This document shows, piece by piece, positions 17,808-26,660 of a DNA stretch of 64,000 nucleotides. Positions within the stretch are counted from its first letter, which is position 1. Every line of letters begins with the position of its first letter. The stretch lies in NCBI RefSeq assembly GCF_019720915.1, contig NZ_JAHKSI010000002.1, positions 414,471 through 478,470 on the forward strand, given 5' to 3'. Origin of the DNA: Alkalihalobacillus sp. TS-13 (GTDB lineage Bacteria; Bacillota; Bacilli; Bacillales; Fictibacillaceae). Both the position numbers and the translations under genes were made by a program. Under the pieces are notes generated by a model that had not been told where the DNA came from, made no database searches, and worked only from the letters and a program-made list of their open reading frames with translations.

Positions 17808-17841
17808 TTATAAAAAGAAAAAGAGCTCTGAATTCAGCTCT
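17808..17841 (-). terminator. Terminator of the 42-aa membrane-protein gene
   Basis: AGAGCT pairs with AGCTCT around CTGAATTC, followed on the minus strand by TTTTTCTTTTT. Confidence 0.7.
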
Positions 17842-17855
17842 GTTTTGAAAACGCT

Positions 17856-17984
17856 TTATTTATGTTTTATGTCTGTAAAAAAAGCTTCGATGAATGCTTG
17901 GAAAATTTCAACGGATTGAAAAGCAAAGAGTGATATAGCCGTTATTGAAAACAATCCTATAACAAGATATCGAAAGAAAAACAT
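17856..17984 (-). CDS. Small hydrophobic protein (42 aa)
   Basis: A 42-codon frame starts at an ATG (17982-17984) preceded by GAGGTGAACAAG. The product begins MFFFRYLVIGLFSITAISLF and is mostly hydrophobic, with a short polar tail ending DIKHK, so one membrane span is likely. A terminator follows directly. I do not recognise it. It lies just downstream of azlD on the same strand, with about 70 bases between, and may belong to that transcript. Confidence 0.55.
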   Translation of the reverse strand: MFFFRYLVIGLFSITAISLFAFQSVEIFQAFIEAFFTDIKHK

Positions 17985-18056
17985 TCTTGTTCACCTCGTT
18001 TATTGGAGTAAATTCAATATACCACTGTTCTCCTTTTTTGAAAAGTAAAGTATTTA

Positions 18057-18365
18057 TTAAGTGAATAGCAGGCTGCAGAGGCTTAGAGCCCCTATTGAAC
18101 TGATGACAATTACGATTAGGCTTGCACCAAAATAAGCTGAAACGAATGCCGTAAGTGCGCCGACAACACCCATCCATATTTCCCCATTAAAGGTGATGAT
18201 CCCTGGAAAAATCAACGCACCAAGGATGGCATAAGGGACATTCTTAAGCACTCCTCTTATGAGTGGTGGGATTGATTCTGTTTTGAAGGCTACTAGAGGA
18301 AGCATCCTCGGTATATAAGTAACAGCTGCCATCCCTAATATGATCCAGATATACGTATCAAGCAT
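18057..18365 (-). CDS. azlD: AzlD-like branched-chain amino acid transport protein
   Basis: This 102-residue protein has three to four membrane segments and the family-typical TYIPRMLPLVAF and PPLIRGVLKNVPYAILGALI regions. AzlD proteins pair with AzlC as exporters of branched-chain or related amino acids. A longer frame reaches 18410, but the ATG at 18365 has AGGGGAA upstream and follows the azlC stop by four bases. The two genes form one transcript divergent from the XRE-cupin regulator. Confidence 0.87.
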   Translation of the reverse strand: MLDTYIWIILGMAAVTYIPRMLPLVAFKTESIPPLIRGVLKNVPYAILGALIFPGIITFNGEIWMGVVGALTAFVSAYFGASLIVIVISSIGALSLCSLLFT

Positions 18366-18369
18366 CCGC

Positions 18370-19074
18370 TTATTCCCCTTTCCACAAGACTTCAATGATA
18401 ATCGCTGCAAACAATGTAGAAAGGATGATCGTCCAGCCTGTTGACATCGATGTGCTGAAGGTTAAAATACTATTAACAACAGCTGCAACCGAAGCTAAGA
18501 GTATCACTTTCAATGACTTTCGTGCACTAGGGACAAGGAGACCGATGAATAGGGCGTACAACGCAATCCCCATGCTTTCCTGCAAAATCGAAGGCAATCC
18601 TGAACCGATCAGGTAACCGACTCCTGAAAACATGACCCAGCTGCTCCAGGCGATGATTCCGATACCAAGCATATAAGCTGCTTGAATTTTTCCTTTTTGG
18701 ACAGCCGCTACTGAAAAGGTCTCATCTGTTATGAAAAAGCTGTATAGCGCTTTTTTCCATTTTGGATCATCAGATGACTTCTCTCCAATAGAAGCACTCA
18801 TCAATAAATGGCGGATGTTGACGATAAACGTAGTGAGGATGATCTCAAAGCCGCTGATTCCTGCTGCAAACATTGTAAGGGAAATATACTGTGCGGCACC
18901 TGCAAATACGAAGATGCTCATACTGATCGTTTCGAAGAGATTCAGTCCGGAGCTTTTCGCGAGCAGACCGAATGTAAATGCAACAGGCATATATCCGATT
19001 GCGATACTGCTTCCCTTTTGAAGTCCGCGTCTGAAAAGTGATGACGACAGTCGTTCTGTAATGGCCACATTCAT
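18370..19074 (-). CDS. azlC: AzlC family amino acid exporter subunit
   Basis: This 234-residue membrane protein carries the AzlC hallmarks IAIGYMPVAFTFGLLAKSSG and FVFAGAAQYISL, and six or more hydrophobic segments. It should form an exporter with AzlD in the cytoplasmic membrane. The frame extends to 19191, but AAGGTGA precedes the ATG at 19074 and the extension does not resemble AzlC. The divergent XRE-cupin gene and the inverted repeat at 19117-19151 point to local regulation. The actual amino acid is not predictable. Confidence 0.88.
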   Translation of the reverse strand: MNVAITERLSSSLFRRGLQKGSSIAIGYMPVAFTFGLLAKSSGLNLFETISMSIFVFAGAAQYISLTMFAAGISGFEIILTTFIVNIRHLLMSASIGEKSSDDPKWKKALYSFFITDETFSVAAVQKGKIQAAYMLGIGIIAWSSWVMFSGVGYLIGSGLPSILQESMGIALYALFIGLLVPSARKSLKVILLASVAAVVNSILTFSTSMSTGWTIILSTLFAAIIIEVLWKGE

Positions 19075-19116
19075 AAGGTCTTCACCTTCCCCTGACTTTG
19101 TTAAACTTACCATCTG

Positions 19117-19151
19117 TATGTTATATTGTATGTATTGTATTTTATAACATA
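19117..19151. promoter_or_regulatory. Inverted repeat in the azlC / regulator intergenic region
   Basis: TATGTTAT (19117-19124) and ATAACATA (19144-19151) form a perfect 8-bp inverted pair, 19 bases apart, between the divergent starts. It is a candidate operator for the XRE-cupin protein at 19175-19729. Confidence 0.45.
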
Positions 19152-19174
19152 TACTATAGTCAAGGAGAAATTCA

Positions 19175-19729
19175 ATGTCACATGAAATCAATCATATGAT
19201 CGGTAAAAAAATAAAGATGATCCGTACGGAACGGAAATTGAGCCTGGATGATTTGTCTAAGCTGACAAACGTCAGTAAGGCGATGCTCGGTCAGATCGAG
19301 CGTGGTACGTCCAGCCCAACAGTGAGTACATTATGGAAAATCGCTTCAGGACTCGGTGTCTCTTTTTCCTCTTTTGTCGAGGAGGAAGCACCAACGTTTT
19401 CGAAAGTAAGGATCGATGATGTGGAGCCTTTGTTAGAAGATGATGGGCGTTATTTGGTACACACTCTCTTCCCAACTGAGCCTAACCGTAATTTCGAAGC
19501 ATATGCTGTCACATTGCAACCCGGTTGTTCCTATACGAGTCCCTCGCATGGTACCGGTGTTGAGGAATACCTTTTCCTTCACGAGGGTGAATTGAATGTC
19601 TTGATAGAGGATTCGACCCATTCACTGAAAGCGGGGGAAGCCTTCCGCTTTTCCGCAGATTTTGCGCATACCTACCAAAATACTTCCTTAAAACGTTGTG
19701 AACTGTATTTGATCATCCATTATCGTTGA
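19175..19729 (+). CDS. XRE-family regulator with C-terminal cupin domain
   Basis: This 184-residue protein has an N-terminal helix-turn-helix (about residues 10-64; LSLDDLSKLTNVSKAMLGQI) and a C-terminal cupin_2 barrel (about 105-180; GVEEYLFLHEGELNV, HSLKAGEAFRFSADFAHTY). Such proteins sense a small ligand in the cupin and control nearby metabolism or transport genes. Its divergent position next to azlCD makes that operon the likely target. AAGGAGA precedes the ATG. A terminator with several G-U pairs follows at 19746-19777. Confidence 0.9.
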   Translation: MSHEINHMIGKKIKMIRTERKLSLDDLSKLTNVSKAMLGQIERGTSSPTVSTLWKIASGLGVSFSSFVEEEAPTFSKVRIDDVEPLLEDDGRYLVHTLFPTEPNRNFEAYAVTLQPGCSYTSPSHGTGVEEYLFLHEGELNVLIEDSTHSLKAGEAFRFSADFAHTYQNTSLKRCELYLIIHYR

Positions 19730-19745
19730 AATTCATAGCTGTTCC

Positions 19746-19777
19746 AACCTGGGTGGACGTCCGCTCAGGTTATTTTT
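19746..19777 (+). terminator. Terminator of the XRE-cupin gene
   Basis: AACCTGGGTGGAC pairs with GTCCGCTCAGGTT, allowing two G-U pairs, followed by TATTTTT. Confidence 0.75.
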
Positions 19778-19870
19778 CATCGTCAATTTTATAGACTTTC
19801 ATCCACGTATTCTATTCACCTATACATTAAGCAATAATACAGTATTGTACCAGAATAGCTTCGATTATGA

Positions 19871-19905
19871 AAAAAGCTGACCGAATTGGTTTTCGGTCAG
19901 CCTTC
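19871..19905 (-). terminator. Terminator of the pdh/2-oxoacid dehydrogenase operon
   Basis: A 10-bp stem (GCTGACCGAA/TTCGGTCAGC) is followed on the minus strand by a T-run, 9 bases after the E3 stop codon. Confidence 0.85.
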
Positions 19906-19913
19906 CTTATATA

Positions 19914-21359
19914 TCATCCTACTGGCTCTGCTTCTTTCTTCTGTTGTTTGTTCGGCGGGATATGAATCGCTTCTCCGGTCATTGACTCAAGTGCTTCCAA
20001 CCATCCTTCGTTGAAGCTTGGGTGAGGATAGAATGGATACGAGAGATCTTCATCGCGAGCTGCCATCTCAAGTGCTGTCACACCAGATGATATCATTTCT
20101 ACTGCACCCTGACCGATCATATGGACACCGAGCAACAGATCTGTTTCAGCGTCTTTGACGATTTTGACAAGCCCTTCTTTTTTACCAGCGATACTCGCGA
20201 AGCCATTCCCTGCCATCGAGAATTGGCCGGTAACTACTTGATAGCCCTCTTCCACAGCTTGTGCTTCCGTAAGGCCTGCGTATGCGATCGGAGTAGAAGT
20301 ATGAACCACTGTCGGGATGTAGCGGAGATTGAGCTCCGGTGTTTTCCCTGCAATGTGTTCTGCTGCTACTTTTCCTTGCTTGATCGCTTTGACAGCAAGT
20401 GAAGGTCCGATCGTTACATCCCCTACCGCATAGATATTCTTTTCTGTCGTTTCGCTGAATTCGTTGACGACTAGAAACCCGTTCTCGTCTGTTTCCATTG
20501 ATAATGCTTCAAGACCAAGGTCAGTAGTGTTCGGCCTGAATCCAGTTGAAACGAGCAGATGAGATCCATCAACCGTCAGTTTTTCATCCTTTTTCAGCAA
20601 GTAAAGGGTTACGTTGTCATCACTTTCTTCAACTGTTTCGATAACGGTATTTTTGATGACTTTTATCTTTGATTTTTTCAAGACACGCGTCAATTCTTTG
20701 TTGATCTCCGTATCAATTCCGAACTCATTACCCCCATCTAAGACAATCGTAACCTTCGAGCCCATTGCATTGAAACTCGTAGCCGCTTCTAAAGCAATAT
20801 AGTCGGATCCATAGATTACGAGATGCTCTGGCACTTCTTCGATTGCGTATATCTCCTGAGCGTTGTATACGTGATTGAAGCGAGCGTCGATCTCCTGTGG
20901 TATATAGGATGATGCCCCAGTCGCGACAATCGCCTTTTCATATTTAAACATCTCGAACGTATCGCCCGATTCAACACCGATACGGTTTCCAGTCATAAAA
21001 GAGGCGCTCCCATTAATGACCTCGATTTTATTTGCTTTACATAGAGCTTCAACACCCTTTTGCAAAGCAGAAACGGTTTGTATCATGTAGGTGTTGTGCT
21101 GGTCCATGTTGAACTTAGGTTCAGTAGCTTCAATCCCAAGCTGCTGCATGTGTTTCCAATCCCCCAGCTTTTCAGCTGTGTGGGCATAAAGCTTTGATGG
21201 GATACACCCTTTACTTAGGCAGATGCCACCGAGTTCTCCTTTTTCAATCAAAGTAACCTCGATTCCGAGCTGGGCAGCACGGATTGCAGCATTGTATCCA
21301 CCAGGTCCACCGCCGACGATGATCAATTCACGCTCTTGTATTACTTCACCTACTACCAT
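19914..21359 (-). CDS. lpdA: Dihydrolipoyl dehydrogenase (E3)
   Basis: E3 reoxidises the lipoamide of the complex with FAD and NAD+. The 481-residue protein has the FAD motif GGGPGGYNAAIRAAQLG (about 16-32), the redox disulfide GGICLSKGCIPSK (Cys near 47 and 52), a second dinucleotide motif around residues 180-200, and the C-terminal HPSFNEGWLEAL segment with the active-site His. GGAG lies 10 bases before the ATG. It is last in the operon thioesterase-pdh-E1 alpha-E1 beta-E2-E3 with two bases between it and E2. The dedicated E3 suggests that the complex is self-contained. Confidence 0.93.
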   Translation of the reverse strand: MVVGEVIQERELIIVGGGPGGYNAAIRAAQLGIEVTLIEKGELGGICLSKGCIPSKLYAHTAEKLGDWKHMQQLGIEATEPKFNMDQHNTYMIQTVSALQKGVEALCKANKIEVINGSASFMTGNRIGVESGDTFEMFKYEKAIVATGASSYIPQEIDARFNHVYNAQEIYAIEEVPEHLVIYGSDYIALEAATSFNAMGSKVTIVLDGGNEFGIDTEINKELTRVLKKSKIKVIKNTVIETVEESDDNVTLYLLKKDEKLTVDGSHLLVSTGFRPNTTDLGLEALSMETDENGFLVVNEFSETTEKNIYAVGDVTIGPSLAVKAIKQGKVAAEHIAGKTPELNLRYIPTVVHTSTPIAYAGLTEAQAVEEGYQVVTGQFSMAGNGFASIAGKKEGLVKIVKDAETDLLLGVHMIGQGAVEMISSGVTALEMAARDEDLSYPFYPHPSFNEGWLEALESMTGEAIHIPPNKQQKKEAEPVG

Positions 21360-21360
21360 G

Positions 21361-22626
21361 TTATATCAGCTCCAATGTCATTGCTGCAGGGTTTTCGATA
21401 TAGTGCATGAAGCGATTTGTAAATGCGACTGCGGTAGCTCCGTCCGCAACACGGTGATCGAATGTCATCGATACGTTCATGATCGAACGGATGACGATTT
21501 CATCATTGATGACAACTGGCATTTTCTTTGTCTTATGGAAAGCCATCAAACCGACTTCAGGATGGTTGATGATTGGGGTCGCCCCAGTGCTCCCTAGCGG
21601 ACCGACATTACTGATCGTGAAAGTACCGCCCTTCATTTCAGATGGCTTCAATTTATTCGTTTTAGCTTTATTAATCAGCTCTTTCATTTCACTGTTGATC
21701 GTGGAAATCGACTTTTGCTCAACATTCTTCACAACAGGTACGATCAAACCATCATCTGCATCTGTCGCAATCCCCATGTTCACTTCACCTTCAAGGCGAA
21801 TGACTTCATTCTCTTCATCCAGTTTTGCATTGAAGATTGGATAATCACGTAGCGCTAGCTGTAACGCTTTTACAAAGAAGGCTGCGAGTGATACGTTCAT
21901 GCCCTTCGATCCATCCGGGTCAGCTGTTTTAAGGGATTTTTTCAAGTCTAATAGATTCGTAAGATCGACTTCGTCAAAGTGCGATACATGTGGAATCGTG
22001 TAAAGTGATTGCGTCATCTTCTGCGCAATCTGTTTTCGGCGTCCTTTGAACGGAATTTCTTTTGTTTCTACCGCAGCTTTTGTTATTGAAACAGGGGTCT
22101 CAGACGATCCTTCTTGTTTCTTTTCCACCTGTTCCTGACCGCCATTGATGAATTGATAGACATCCTCTTCGGTTACGCGTCCAGCTGGGCCAGACCCATT
22201 GATCTGCTCGATGTCTACGTTGTTTTCACGAGCAATTTTCCTTGTATATGGAGCTGCAAGTACACGTCTTGTTAAGCGTGTCATGGACTGTACTGCGCTC
22301 ATTGAACGTTCAGGTTGAGCAGCTGGTACAGGTTTTTCTTGTTTCTCCTGTAGTGGTTCTTCCGGCATCTTATCTTGCGTAGGGACACTCCCTTCTTTTT
22401 CAATCAGGATGATCGTAGTACCGACTGTGACGACTTCACCTTCAGAGGCTTTGATTTCTTTTACCGTACCAGCGACTGGCGACGGAAGTTCCGCCGTTAC
22501 TTTATCTGTTTGGACCTCTACTAATGGTTGGTCGATTTTGACTACGTCTCCTGGAGAGACATGAAAATGTGTAATTTCTCCTTCTGTTATTCCTTCCCCG
22601 ATGTCATGGAGCTTTACTTCAATCAT
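21361..22626 (-). CDS. 2-oxoacid dehydrogenase dihydrolipoyl acyltransferase (E2)
   Basis: This 421-residue protein has one N-terminal lipoyl domain with the lipoylated Lys at 42 (VQTDKVTAEL), a Gln/Glu/Pro linker, a peripheral-subunit-binding domain (LAAPYTRKIARENNVDI; about 130-165), and a catalytic acyltransferase core ending with DHRVADG (His near 391). It moves an acyl group from E1 to CoA. Lipoyl attachment could use LplJ, encoded at 44040-45035. The single lipoyl domain and length fit branched-chain/aromatic 2-oxoacid E2 as well as bacterial pyruvate E2, so substrate rests on context. AGGAGGAAG precedes the ATG. Confidence 0.92.
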   Translation of the reverse strand: MIEVKLHDIGEGITEGEITHFHVSPGDVVKIDQPLVEVQTDKVTAELPSPVAGTVKEIKASEGEVVTVGTTIILIEKEGSVPTQDKMPEEPLQEKQEKPVPAAQPERSMSAVQSMTRLTRRVLAAPYTRKIARENNVDIEQINGSGPAGRVTEEDVYQFINGGQEQVEKKQEGSSETPVSITKAAVETKEIPFKGRRKQIAQKMTQSLYTIPHVSHFDEVDLTNLLDLKKSLKTADPDGSKGMNVSLAAFFVKALQLALRDYPIFNAKLDEENEVIRLEGEVNMGIATDADDGLIVPVVKNVEQKSISTINSEMKELINKAKTNKLKPSEMKGGTFTISNVGPLGSTGATPIINHPEVGLMAFHKTKKMPVVINDEIVIRSIMNVSMTFDHRVADGATAVAFTNRFMHYIENPAAMTLELI

Positions 22627-22641
22627 CTTCTTCCTCCTATC

Positions 22642-23640
22642 TTAGAAACGTACTGTATCAACAATAGCCTGCTTGACACGCTCAGCATCAGGCAGATAGT
22701 GGTCCTCGATAGCAAACATCGGAACCGGTGTATCATGACCTGTCACACGCTTGATCGGTGAGCGCAAGTGCAGGAATGAGGTGTCATTGATCAACGAAAC
22801 CACATCGTTGCCTACTCCGCCTGTTCCAGGTGCTTCATGGACAATGACACCACGCCCGGTTTTTTGGACAGATTCACTGATCAAATCACGGTCTAGCGGA
22901 TAAAGCGTACGCAAATCAAGAACATCACACGTGATCCCTTCCGCTTGTTCAATTTCCTTCGCCGCTTTCTTTACGACGTCCACCATCGCCCCCCATGCAA
23001 TCAGGGTTATGTCTTCACCCTCTTGAAGACGAGCACCTTTTCCGATTTCAACTGTATATTTCTCTTCCGGTACTTCAAGCTTATGTGAACGGTAGCAGCG
23101 CATCGGCTCCAAGAACAAGACCGGATCAGAATCCTCGATGCTCGCAATCAAAAGCCCTTTTGCATCATATGCATTGGATGGAACGACCACCTTGATACCT
23201 GGCATATGTGTGAAGAGTGCTTCGACACTGTCAGAGTGGATTTCAGGCGCACGGACACCAGCTCCGAATGGCGCTCGAATAACCATTGGCACTGTAAAAT
23301 GACCAAGTGTACGTGAACGGATCCGTGAAGCATGCGTCATGATCTGGTTGAATGCAGGATAGATGAAGCCGAAAAATTGCATTTCCGCAATCGGTCGGAA
23401 GCCATTCATCGCAAGTCCGATCGAAGTTCCGATGATTCCAGATTCCGCCAATGGCGTATCAATGACTCGTTTTTCGCCGAATTCAGCCTGAAGTCCGTCA
23501 GTCGCACGGAAAACTCCGCCATTCCTTCCGACATCCTCACCTAAAACGAGTACATTGTCATGCTCGCGCATCATTGTCGCCATTGCATCGGTGATCGCTT
23601 GCACCATCGTCAGTTTCTGAGTTTTAACCGCTGTACTCAT
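22642..23640 (-). CDS. 2-oxoacid dehydrogenase E1 component, beta subunit
   Basis: This 332-residue protein is a standard E1 beta: transketolase-like pyrimidine domain (GEDVGRNGGVFRATDGL; ESGIIGTSIGLAMNG) and C-terminal domain (DLRTLYPLD and HEAPGTGGVGNDV). It pairs with the alpha subunit to bind thiamine diphosphate and decarboxylate the 2-oxoacid. The alpha stop TAA is directly followed by this ATG. In this operon, right behind phenylalanine dehydrogenase, phenylpyruvate is the likely substrate, which is inference from context. Confidence 0.92.
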   Translation of the reverse strand: MSTAVKTQKLTMVQAITDAMATMMREHDNVLVLGEDVGRNGGVFRATDGLQAEFGEKRVIDTPLAESGIIGTSIGLAMNGFRPIAEMQFFGFIYPAFNQIMTHASRIRSRTLGHFTVPMVIRAPFGAGVRAPEIHSDSVEALFTHMPGIKVVVPSNAYDAKGLLIASIEDSDPVLFLEPMRCYRSHKLEVPEEKYTVEIGKGARLQEGEDITLIAWGAMVDVVKKAAKEIEQAEGITCDVLDLRTLYPLDRDLISESVQKTGRGVIVHEAPGTGGVGNDVVSLINDTSFLHLRSPIKRVTGHDTPVPMFAIEDHYLPDAERVKQAIVDTVRF

Positions 23641-24708
23641 TTACACTTCCTCCTTGATACGGGACTTGAATCCATCAAGCTGATCTTGGACAGACCATGT
23701 CGGTGTTTGGAAAACATGCGTAAACATATCTGTCGGCTCTGCTGGACCGAATGCTTCCATATCTTCAACAGCTTGTTCGATTTCTCTTGTGATCTCTTCT
23801 TCGACCTGTGTTTTCCAAGCCTCTTCAAAATAGCCCTTATTAGCCATATAACGCTCTAGTCGCAATAGCGGATCGGTGGTTTCCCGGCGGCGTTTCGCTT
23901 CTTCTTGATCACGATATTTGCTTGGATCATCAGCCGTCGTATGAGCACCGTAGCGATAGGTTACAGCCTCGATCAACGTCGGACCGTTTCCTTGGCGTGC
24001 ATGCTCCATCGCTTTTTTCGTTTCGAAATACACGACAAAAATATCGTTTCCGTCGATTCGGACGCCAGGGATGTCATAAGCGACTGCTTTTTGAGCAATC
24101 GTCTTCGTTTTCATCTGTTTTTCCATCGGCACCGAAATGGCGAACCCGTTGTTTTGATTGAAAAAGACAACAGGGGCATTGAATACGCTTGCAAAATTCA
24201 GCCCCTCATGAAAGTCTCCTTCTGAAGTTGCACCGTCACCGAAATAGACGATGGAGCCACGGTCGGTTCCCTTCATTTTTTCAGCCCATGCTGTACCTGT
24301 GGCATGTAAAAGTTGGGAAGCGATTGGTACTGCTGGAGGGAAAATGTTCTTCCCTTCCGGGGGTACACATCCTATCGGATAACCTTTCCAATAAAGGAAG
24401 AGGTTGCGGGCTGAATGGCCATAAGTCAAAGTCGCCGCATGATCACGGTATGTCGGGAACATCCAGTCGCCTTCTTCAAGCACAAGCGAGCTTCCTACTT
24501 GAGCTGCTTCTTGCCCTTCAAATGGGACATACGTACCGATCCGGCCTTGCCGCTGGAGGTTTACACCTTTGCGGTCAAACATCCGAGCTCTGAGCATTTT
24601 TATATAGAGTTCTTTCGTCAATGATTCTGTCATCTCGTTTTCAAATTCTGAGTTGACGACGACGCCATCTTCATTCAAGATCTGTTTCATCGGAAATTGC
24701 GTTTCCAT
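23641..24708 (-). CDS. 2-oxoacid dehydrogenase E1 component, alpha subunit
   Basis: This 355-residue protein has the thiamine-diphosphate motif from GDG (157-159) to NN (186-187), and the phosphorylation-loop-like RYGAHTTADDPSKYR region near 270. It resembles the PdhA/AcoA/BkdA1 group. Alone it could be called pyruvate dehydrogenase E1 alpha, but the position between pdh and E1 beta/E2/E3 inside a phenylacetate locus supports oxidation of phenylpyruvate to phenylacetyl-CoA. AAGGAGGGG precedes the ATG, 11 bases after the pdh stop. Confidence 0.9.
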   Translation of the reverse strand: METQFPMKQILNEDGVVVNSEFENEMTESLTKELYIKMLRARMFDRKGVNLQRQGRIGTYVPFEGQEAAQVGSSLVLEEGDWMFPTYRDHAATLTYGHSARNLFLYWKGYPIGCVPPEGKNIFPPAVPIASQLLHATGTAWAEKMKGTDRGSIVYFGDGATSEGDFHEGLNFASVFNAPVVFFNQNNGFAISVPMEKQMKTKTIAQKAVAYDIPGVRIDGNDIFVVYFETKKAMEHARQGNGPTLIEAVTYRYGAHTTADDPSKYRDQEEAKRRRETTDPLLRLERYMANKGYFEEAWKTQVEEEITREIEQAVEDMEAFGPAEPTDMFTHVFQTPTWSVQDQLDGFKSRIKEEV

Positions 24709-24719
24709 AAGACCCCTCC

Positions 24720-25820
24720 TTAGTTACGTACATTCCATTTTTGTCGTTTCTTATGACTGAAGAAGCTGTTGCGCTTCATTCTCTTTGTCAAACGATCATT
24801 ACAAAATTGATTTGCAGACTCTGCAGTGGAGATCGATTGTTCATTTGATTTTTGGTAGATTTCCATCAGCGTGTCATATATCGCTTTTGTTTTTGCCAAT
24901 ACGCGGTCTTTGTTCGGGCTGTACAACTCATCAGACACCTGGATGAGTCCGCCAGCGTTAACGATATAGTCTGGTGCATATATGATTCCTTTTTCCTGCA
25001 AGAACTTGCCGTGTTCATCTCTTAAAAGCTGGTTGTTCGCCGATCCGACGACGGCTTTCACTTTCAACTTCTCAATTGTTTCATCATTGATGATTCCACC
25101 AAGTGCACAAGGAACGAAAACATCCGCTGGAACACTATAGATTTCATCACCTTCTACGACTTTCACGTTCCCTTTCAGACCTTCAGCATGCTCGATGATC
25201 CGTCTGATTGCAGATTCATTAATATCAGTGACATAAAGGTCGGCGCCATCTTCAAGAAGCTTTTCAGCCACTTTGTATCCAACTTTTCCAAGTCCCTGGA
25301 TCGAATACGTTTTACCACTTAAATCATCGGAACCGTAAAGGACGTTATTCGTCGCTTTCAGACCATAAAGGACCCCTTCTGCAGTCGGAATCGATGAATC
25401 TCCGCTTCCGCCATATTCTTCAGGGACACCGACGATGCAATTCGTTTCTTTCAATGCATGGACGAAATCGTCTGGAGTCGTCCCCATATCGGTACCCGTA
25501 TAGAAACGTCCGCTTAACGACTCTACGAATTGGCCGAACGCACGGAACAATTCCGGTGATCGATCCTTCAATGGATCTCCGATGATGACTGCCTTTCCGC
25601 CTCCGAAGTCGACATCTGCCGCAGCACATTTATAGGTCATTCCTTTTGATAGACGGAGTACGTCCTCGATCGCCTCATCCGTAGAATTGTATGGTCTCAT
25701 ACGACAACCGCCCAGTGCTGGTCCCAGTGTCGTATTATGTATCGCGATAATTGCTTTCAACCCTGTATCAGGATCATTGCAAAACAAAACTTGTTCGTGT
25801 CCATTGATGCGTTCAAACAT
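24720..25820 (-). CDS. pdh: Phenylalanine dehydrogenase (Glu/Leu/Phe/Val dehydrogenase family)
   Basis: This 366-residue enzyme would oxidatively deaminate an amino acid to the 2-oxoacid with NAD+. The lysines in [18 protein letters not shown] (64 and 76) keep the 12-residue spacing of the catalytic pair. I favour phenylalanine over leucine because [13 protein letters not shown], the long [12 protein letters not shown] segment and the C-terminal NSFF...KWN ending match what I recall of Lysinibacillus sphaericus phenylalanine dehydrogenase rather than leucine dehydrogenase. The Phe/phenylacetate context agrees. The frame opens at a TTG (25835), but GGGGGA before the ATG at 25820 fixes the start. 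A cre-like site lies at 25869-25882. Confidence 0.85.
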   Translation of the reverse strand: MFERINGHEQVLFCNDPDTGLKAIIAIHNTTLGPALGGCRMRPYNSTDEAIEDVLRLSKGMTYKCAAADVDFGGGKAVIIGDPLKDRSPELFRAFGQFVESLSGRFYTGTDMGTTPDDFVHALKETNCIVGVPEEYGGSGDSSIPTAEGVLYGLKATNNVLYGSDDLSGKTYSIQGLGKVGYKVAEKLLEDGADLYVTDINESAIRRIIEHAEGLKGNVKVVEGDEIYSVPADVFVPCALGGIINDETIEKLKVKAVVGSANNQLLRDEHGKFLQEKGIIYAPDYIVNAGGLIQVSDELYSPNKDRVLAKTKAIYDTLMEIYQKSNEQSISTAESANQFCNDRLTKRMKRNSFFSHKKRQKWNVRN

Positions 25821-25868
25821 GATGTAATCCCCCAATTCTATTAATCTTGATGACTATTGAACCGTCAT

Positions 25869-25882
25869 CGTAAACGCTTTCA
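25869..25882 (-). promoter_or_regulatory. Candidate CcpA cre site before pdh
   Basis: CGTAAACGCTTTCA matches the cre consensus TGTAARCGYTWNCW at every position but the first. It lies between the thioesterase stop and the pdh start, suggesting glucose repression of the amino-acid branch. Confidence 0.6.
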
Positions 25883-25897
25883 TAAATACGCAAAAAA

Positions 25898-26293
25898 TTA
25901 AGCCTTCATCGACTCGATTTTTTCCTTGATCATCTCTTTCGGTAGTATATATTGAGTGACTTCGCCTTCTCCGATTTTTTCTTTATTGTTCCGGACTTCG
26001 AGATCACAGATGACCGCCTTCCCTTTTATTTCTCTAAGGATAGCCGTTACGGTGATTTCACTTCCCGCAGGCGTAGGATTCAAATGTTTCGCTGTTACTC
26101 CGCCGCCAATCCCTTCCTCGTGTTCTTCGAGATAAGGGAGAATGATTTGTCGTGCAGCCCATTCCATGTGATAGACCATCGAAACAGTCGAATAAGCAGG
26201 GTGTACTAAATTCCCTTCGAACTGCGCATACATATCAGGTGTCACTGTAGCAGTAATGGTAGCCTGTTGACCTACTTGCATACCTGGCTTCAT
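25898..26293 (-). CDS. Hot-dog-fold acyl-CoA thioesterase (FlK-like)
   Basis: This 131-residue protein resembles the small FlK-like hot-dog thioesterases: MVYHMEWAARQIILPYLEEHEEG with the acidic helix, GGGVTAKHLNPTPAGSEITV with the conserved His, and GEGEVTQYIL. It is first gene of the operon that continues with pdh and the E1/E2/E3 complex, so hydrolysis of phenylacetyl-CoA or a stalled aromatic CoA ester, freeing CoA, is a reasonable guess. AAAGGAGG precedes the ATG. A promoter with an operator-like palindrome lies 108-152 bases upstream. Confidence 0.8.
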   Translation of the reverse strand: MKPGMQVGQQATITATVTPDMYAQFEGNLVHPAYSTVSMVYHMEWAARQIILPYLEEHEEGIGGGVTAKHLNPTPAGSEITVTAILREIKGKAVICDLEVRNNKEKIGEGEVTQYILPKEMIKEKIESMKA

Positions 26294-26370
26294 TATATCT
26301 GCCTCCTTTGCTTCTTATCTTCATGTAGAGAAACTGTTTTCTATTCTTAAGTCCAGTTCATTCCTCTTAT

Positions 26371-26392
26371 AAATGGACGGTATTATCCATTT
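26371..26392. promoter_or_regulatory. Inverted repeat in the thioesterase-pdh operon leader
   Basis: AAATGGA (26371-26377) and TCCATTT (26386-26392) flank eight bases. It lies just downstream of the shared operator and could be a second regulator site or an RNA hairpin. Confidence 0.4.
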
Positions 26393-26400
26393 TAAATATG

Positions 26401-26445
26401 ACGTTTATTTAACGATATAATATCATTTTGTTTAATAAAATGCAA
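26401..26445 (-). promoter_or_regulatory. Promoter of the thioesterase-pdh operon with PaaX-like operator
   Basis: On the minus strand, -35 TTGCAT (26440-26445) and -10 TATTAT (26417-26422) are 17 bases apart. The palindrome ACGTTTATTTAACGA (26401-26415, plus strand) starts one base past the -10 and covers the likely transcription start. The same 15-mer, with one base different, occupies the same place in the paaA promoter at 41639-41653, so both are probably bound by one repressor, most likely PaaX. Confidence 0.75.
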
Positions 26446-26561
26446 TGAAATGTCAGGTTCCAGCTTGTTTTGAAAGGGGCTATTTTTGCATAATACCAAG
26501 GTTTTAACGCTTTAAAGTGACGGTCATCCCCCTTGAAGCCGTACCTTTTTCTTCAATAAAA

Positions 26562-26637
26562 AAGACGACCCGAATCGTATGCCGTATTCACTAACGGAAC
26601 CGCTATTTTGTGAATATCGATACTTTCGAGTCATCTT
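26562..26637 (-). terminator. Long-stem terminator of the SDR gene
   Basis: On the minus strand, AAGATGACTCGAA pairs with TTCGGGTCGTCTT, and GTAT..TATTCAC pairs further in, giving a stem near 28 bp, followed by six T residues. It ends the SDR transcript before the thioesterase-operon promoter. Confidence 0.75.
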
Positions 26638-26660
26638 CAACTTGTTAATTTGATTTGGAA

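Noticed and set aside
17846-17859. cre-like TGAAAACGCTTTAT at the end of the 42-aa gene
   Set aside because: It lies at a gene's 3' end beside a terminator with no promoter nearby, and it misses a conserved C; probably chance.
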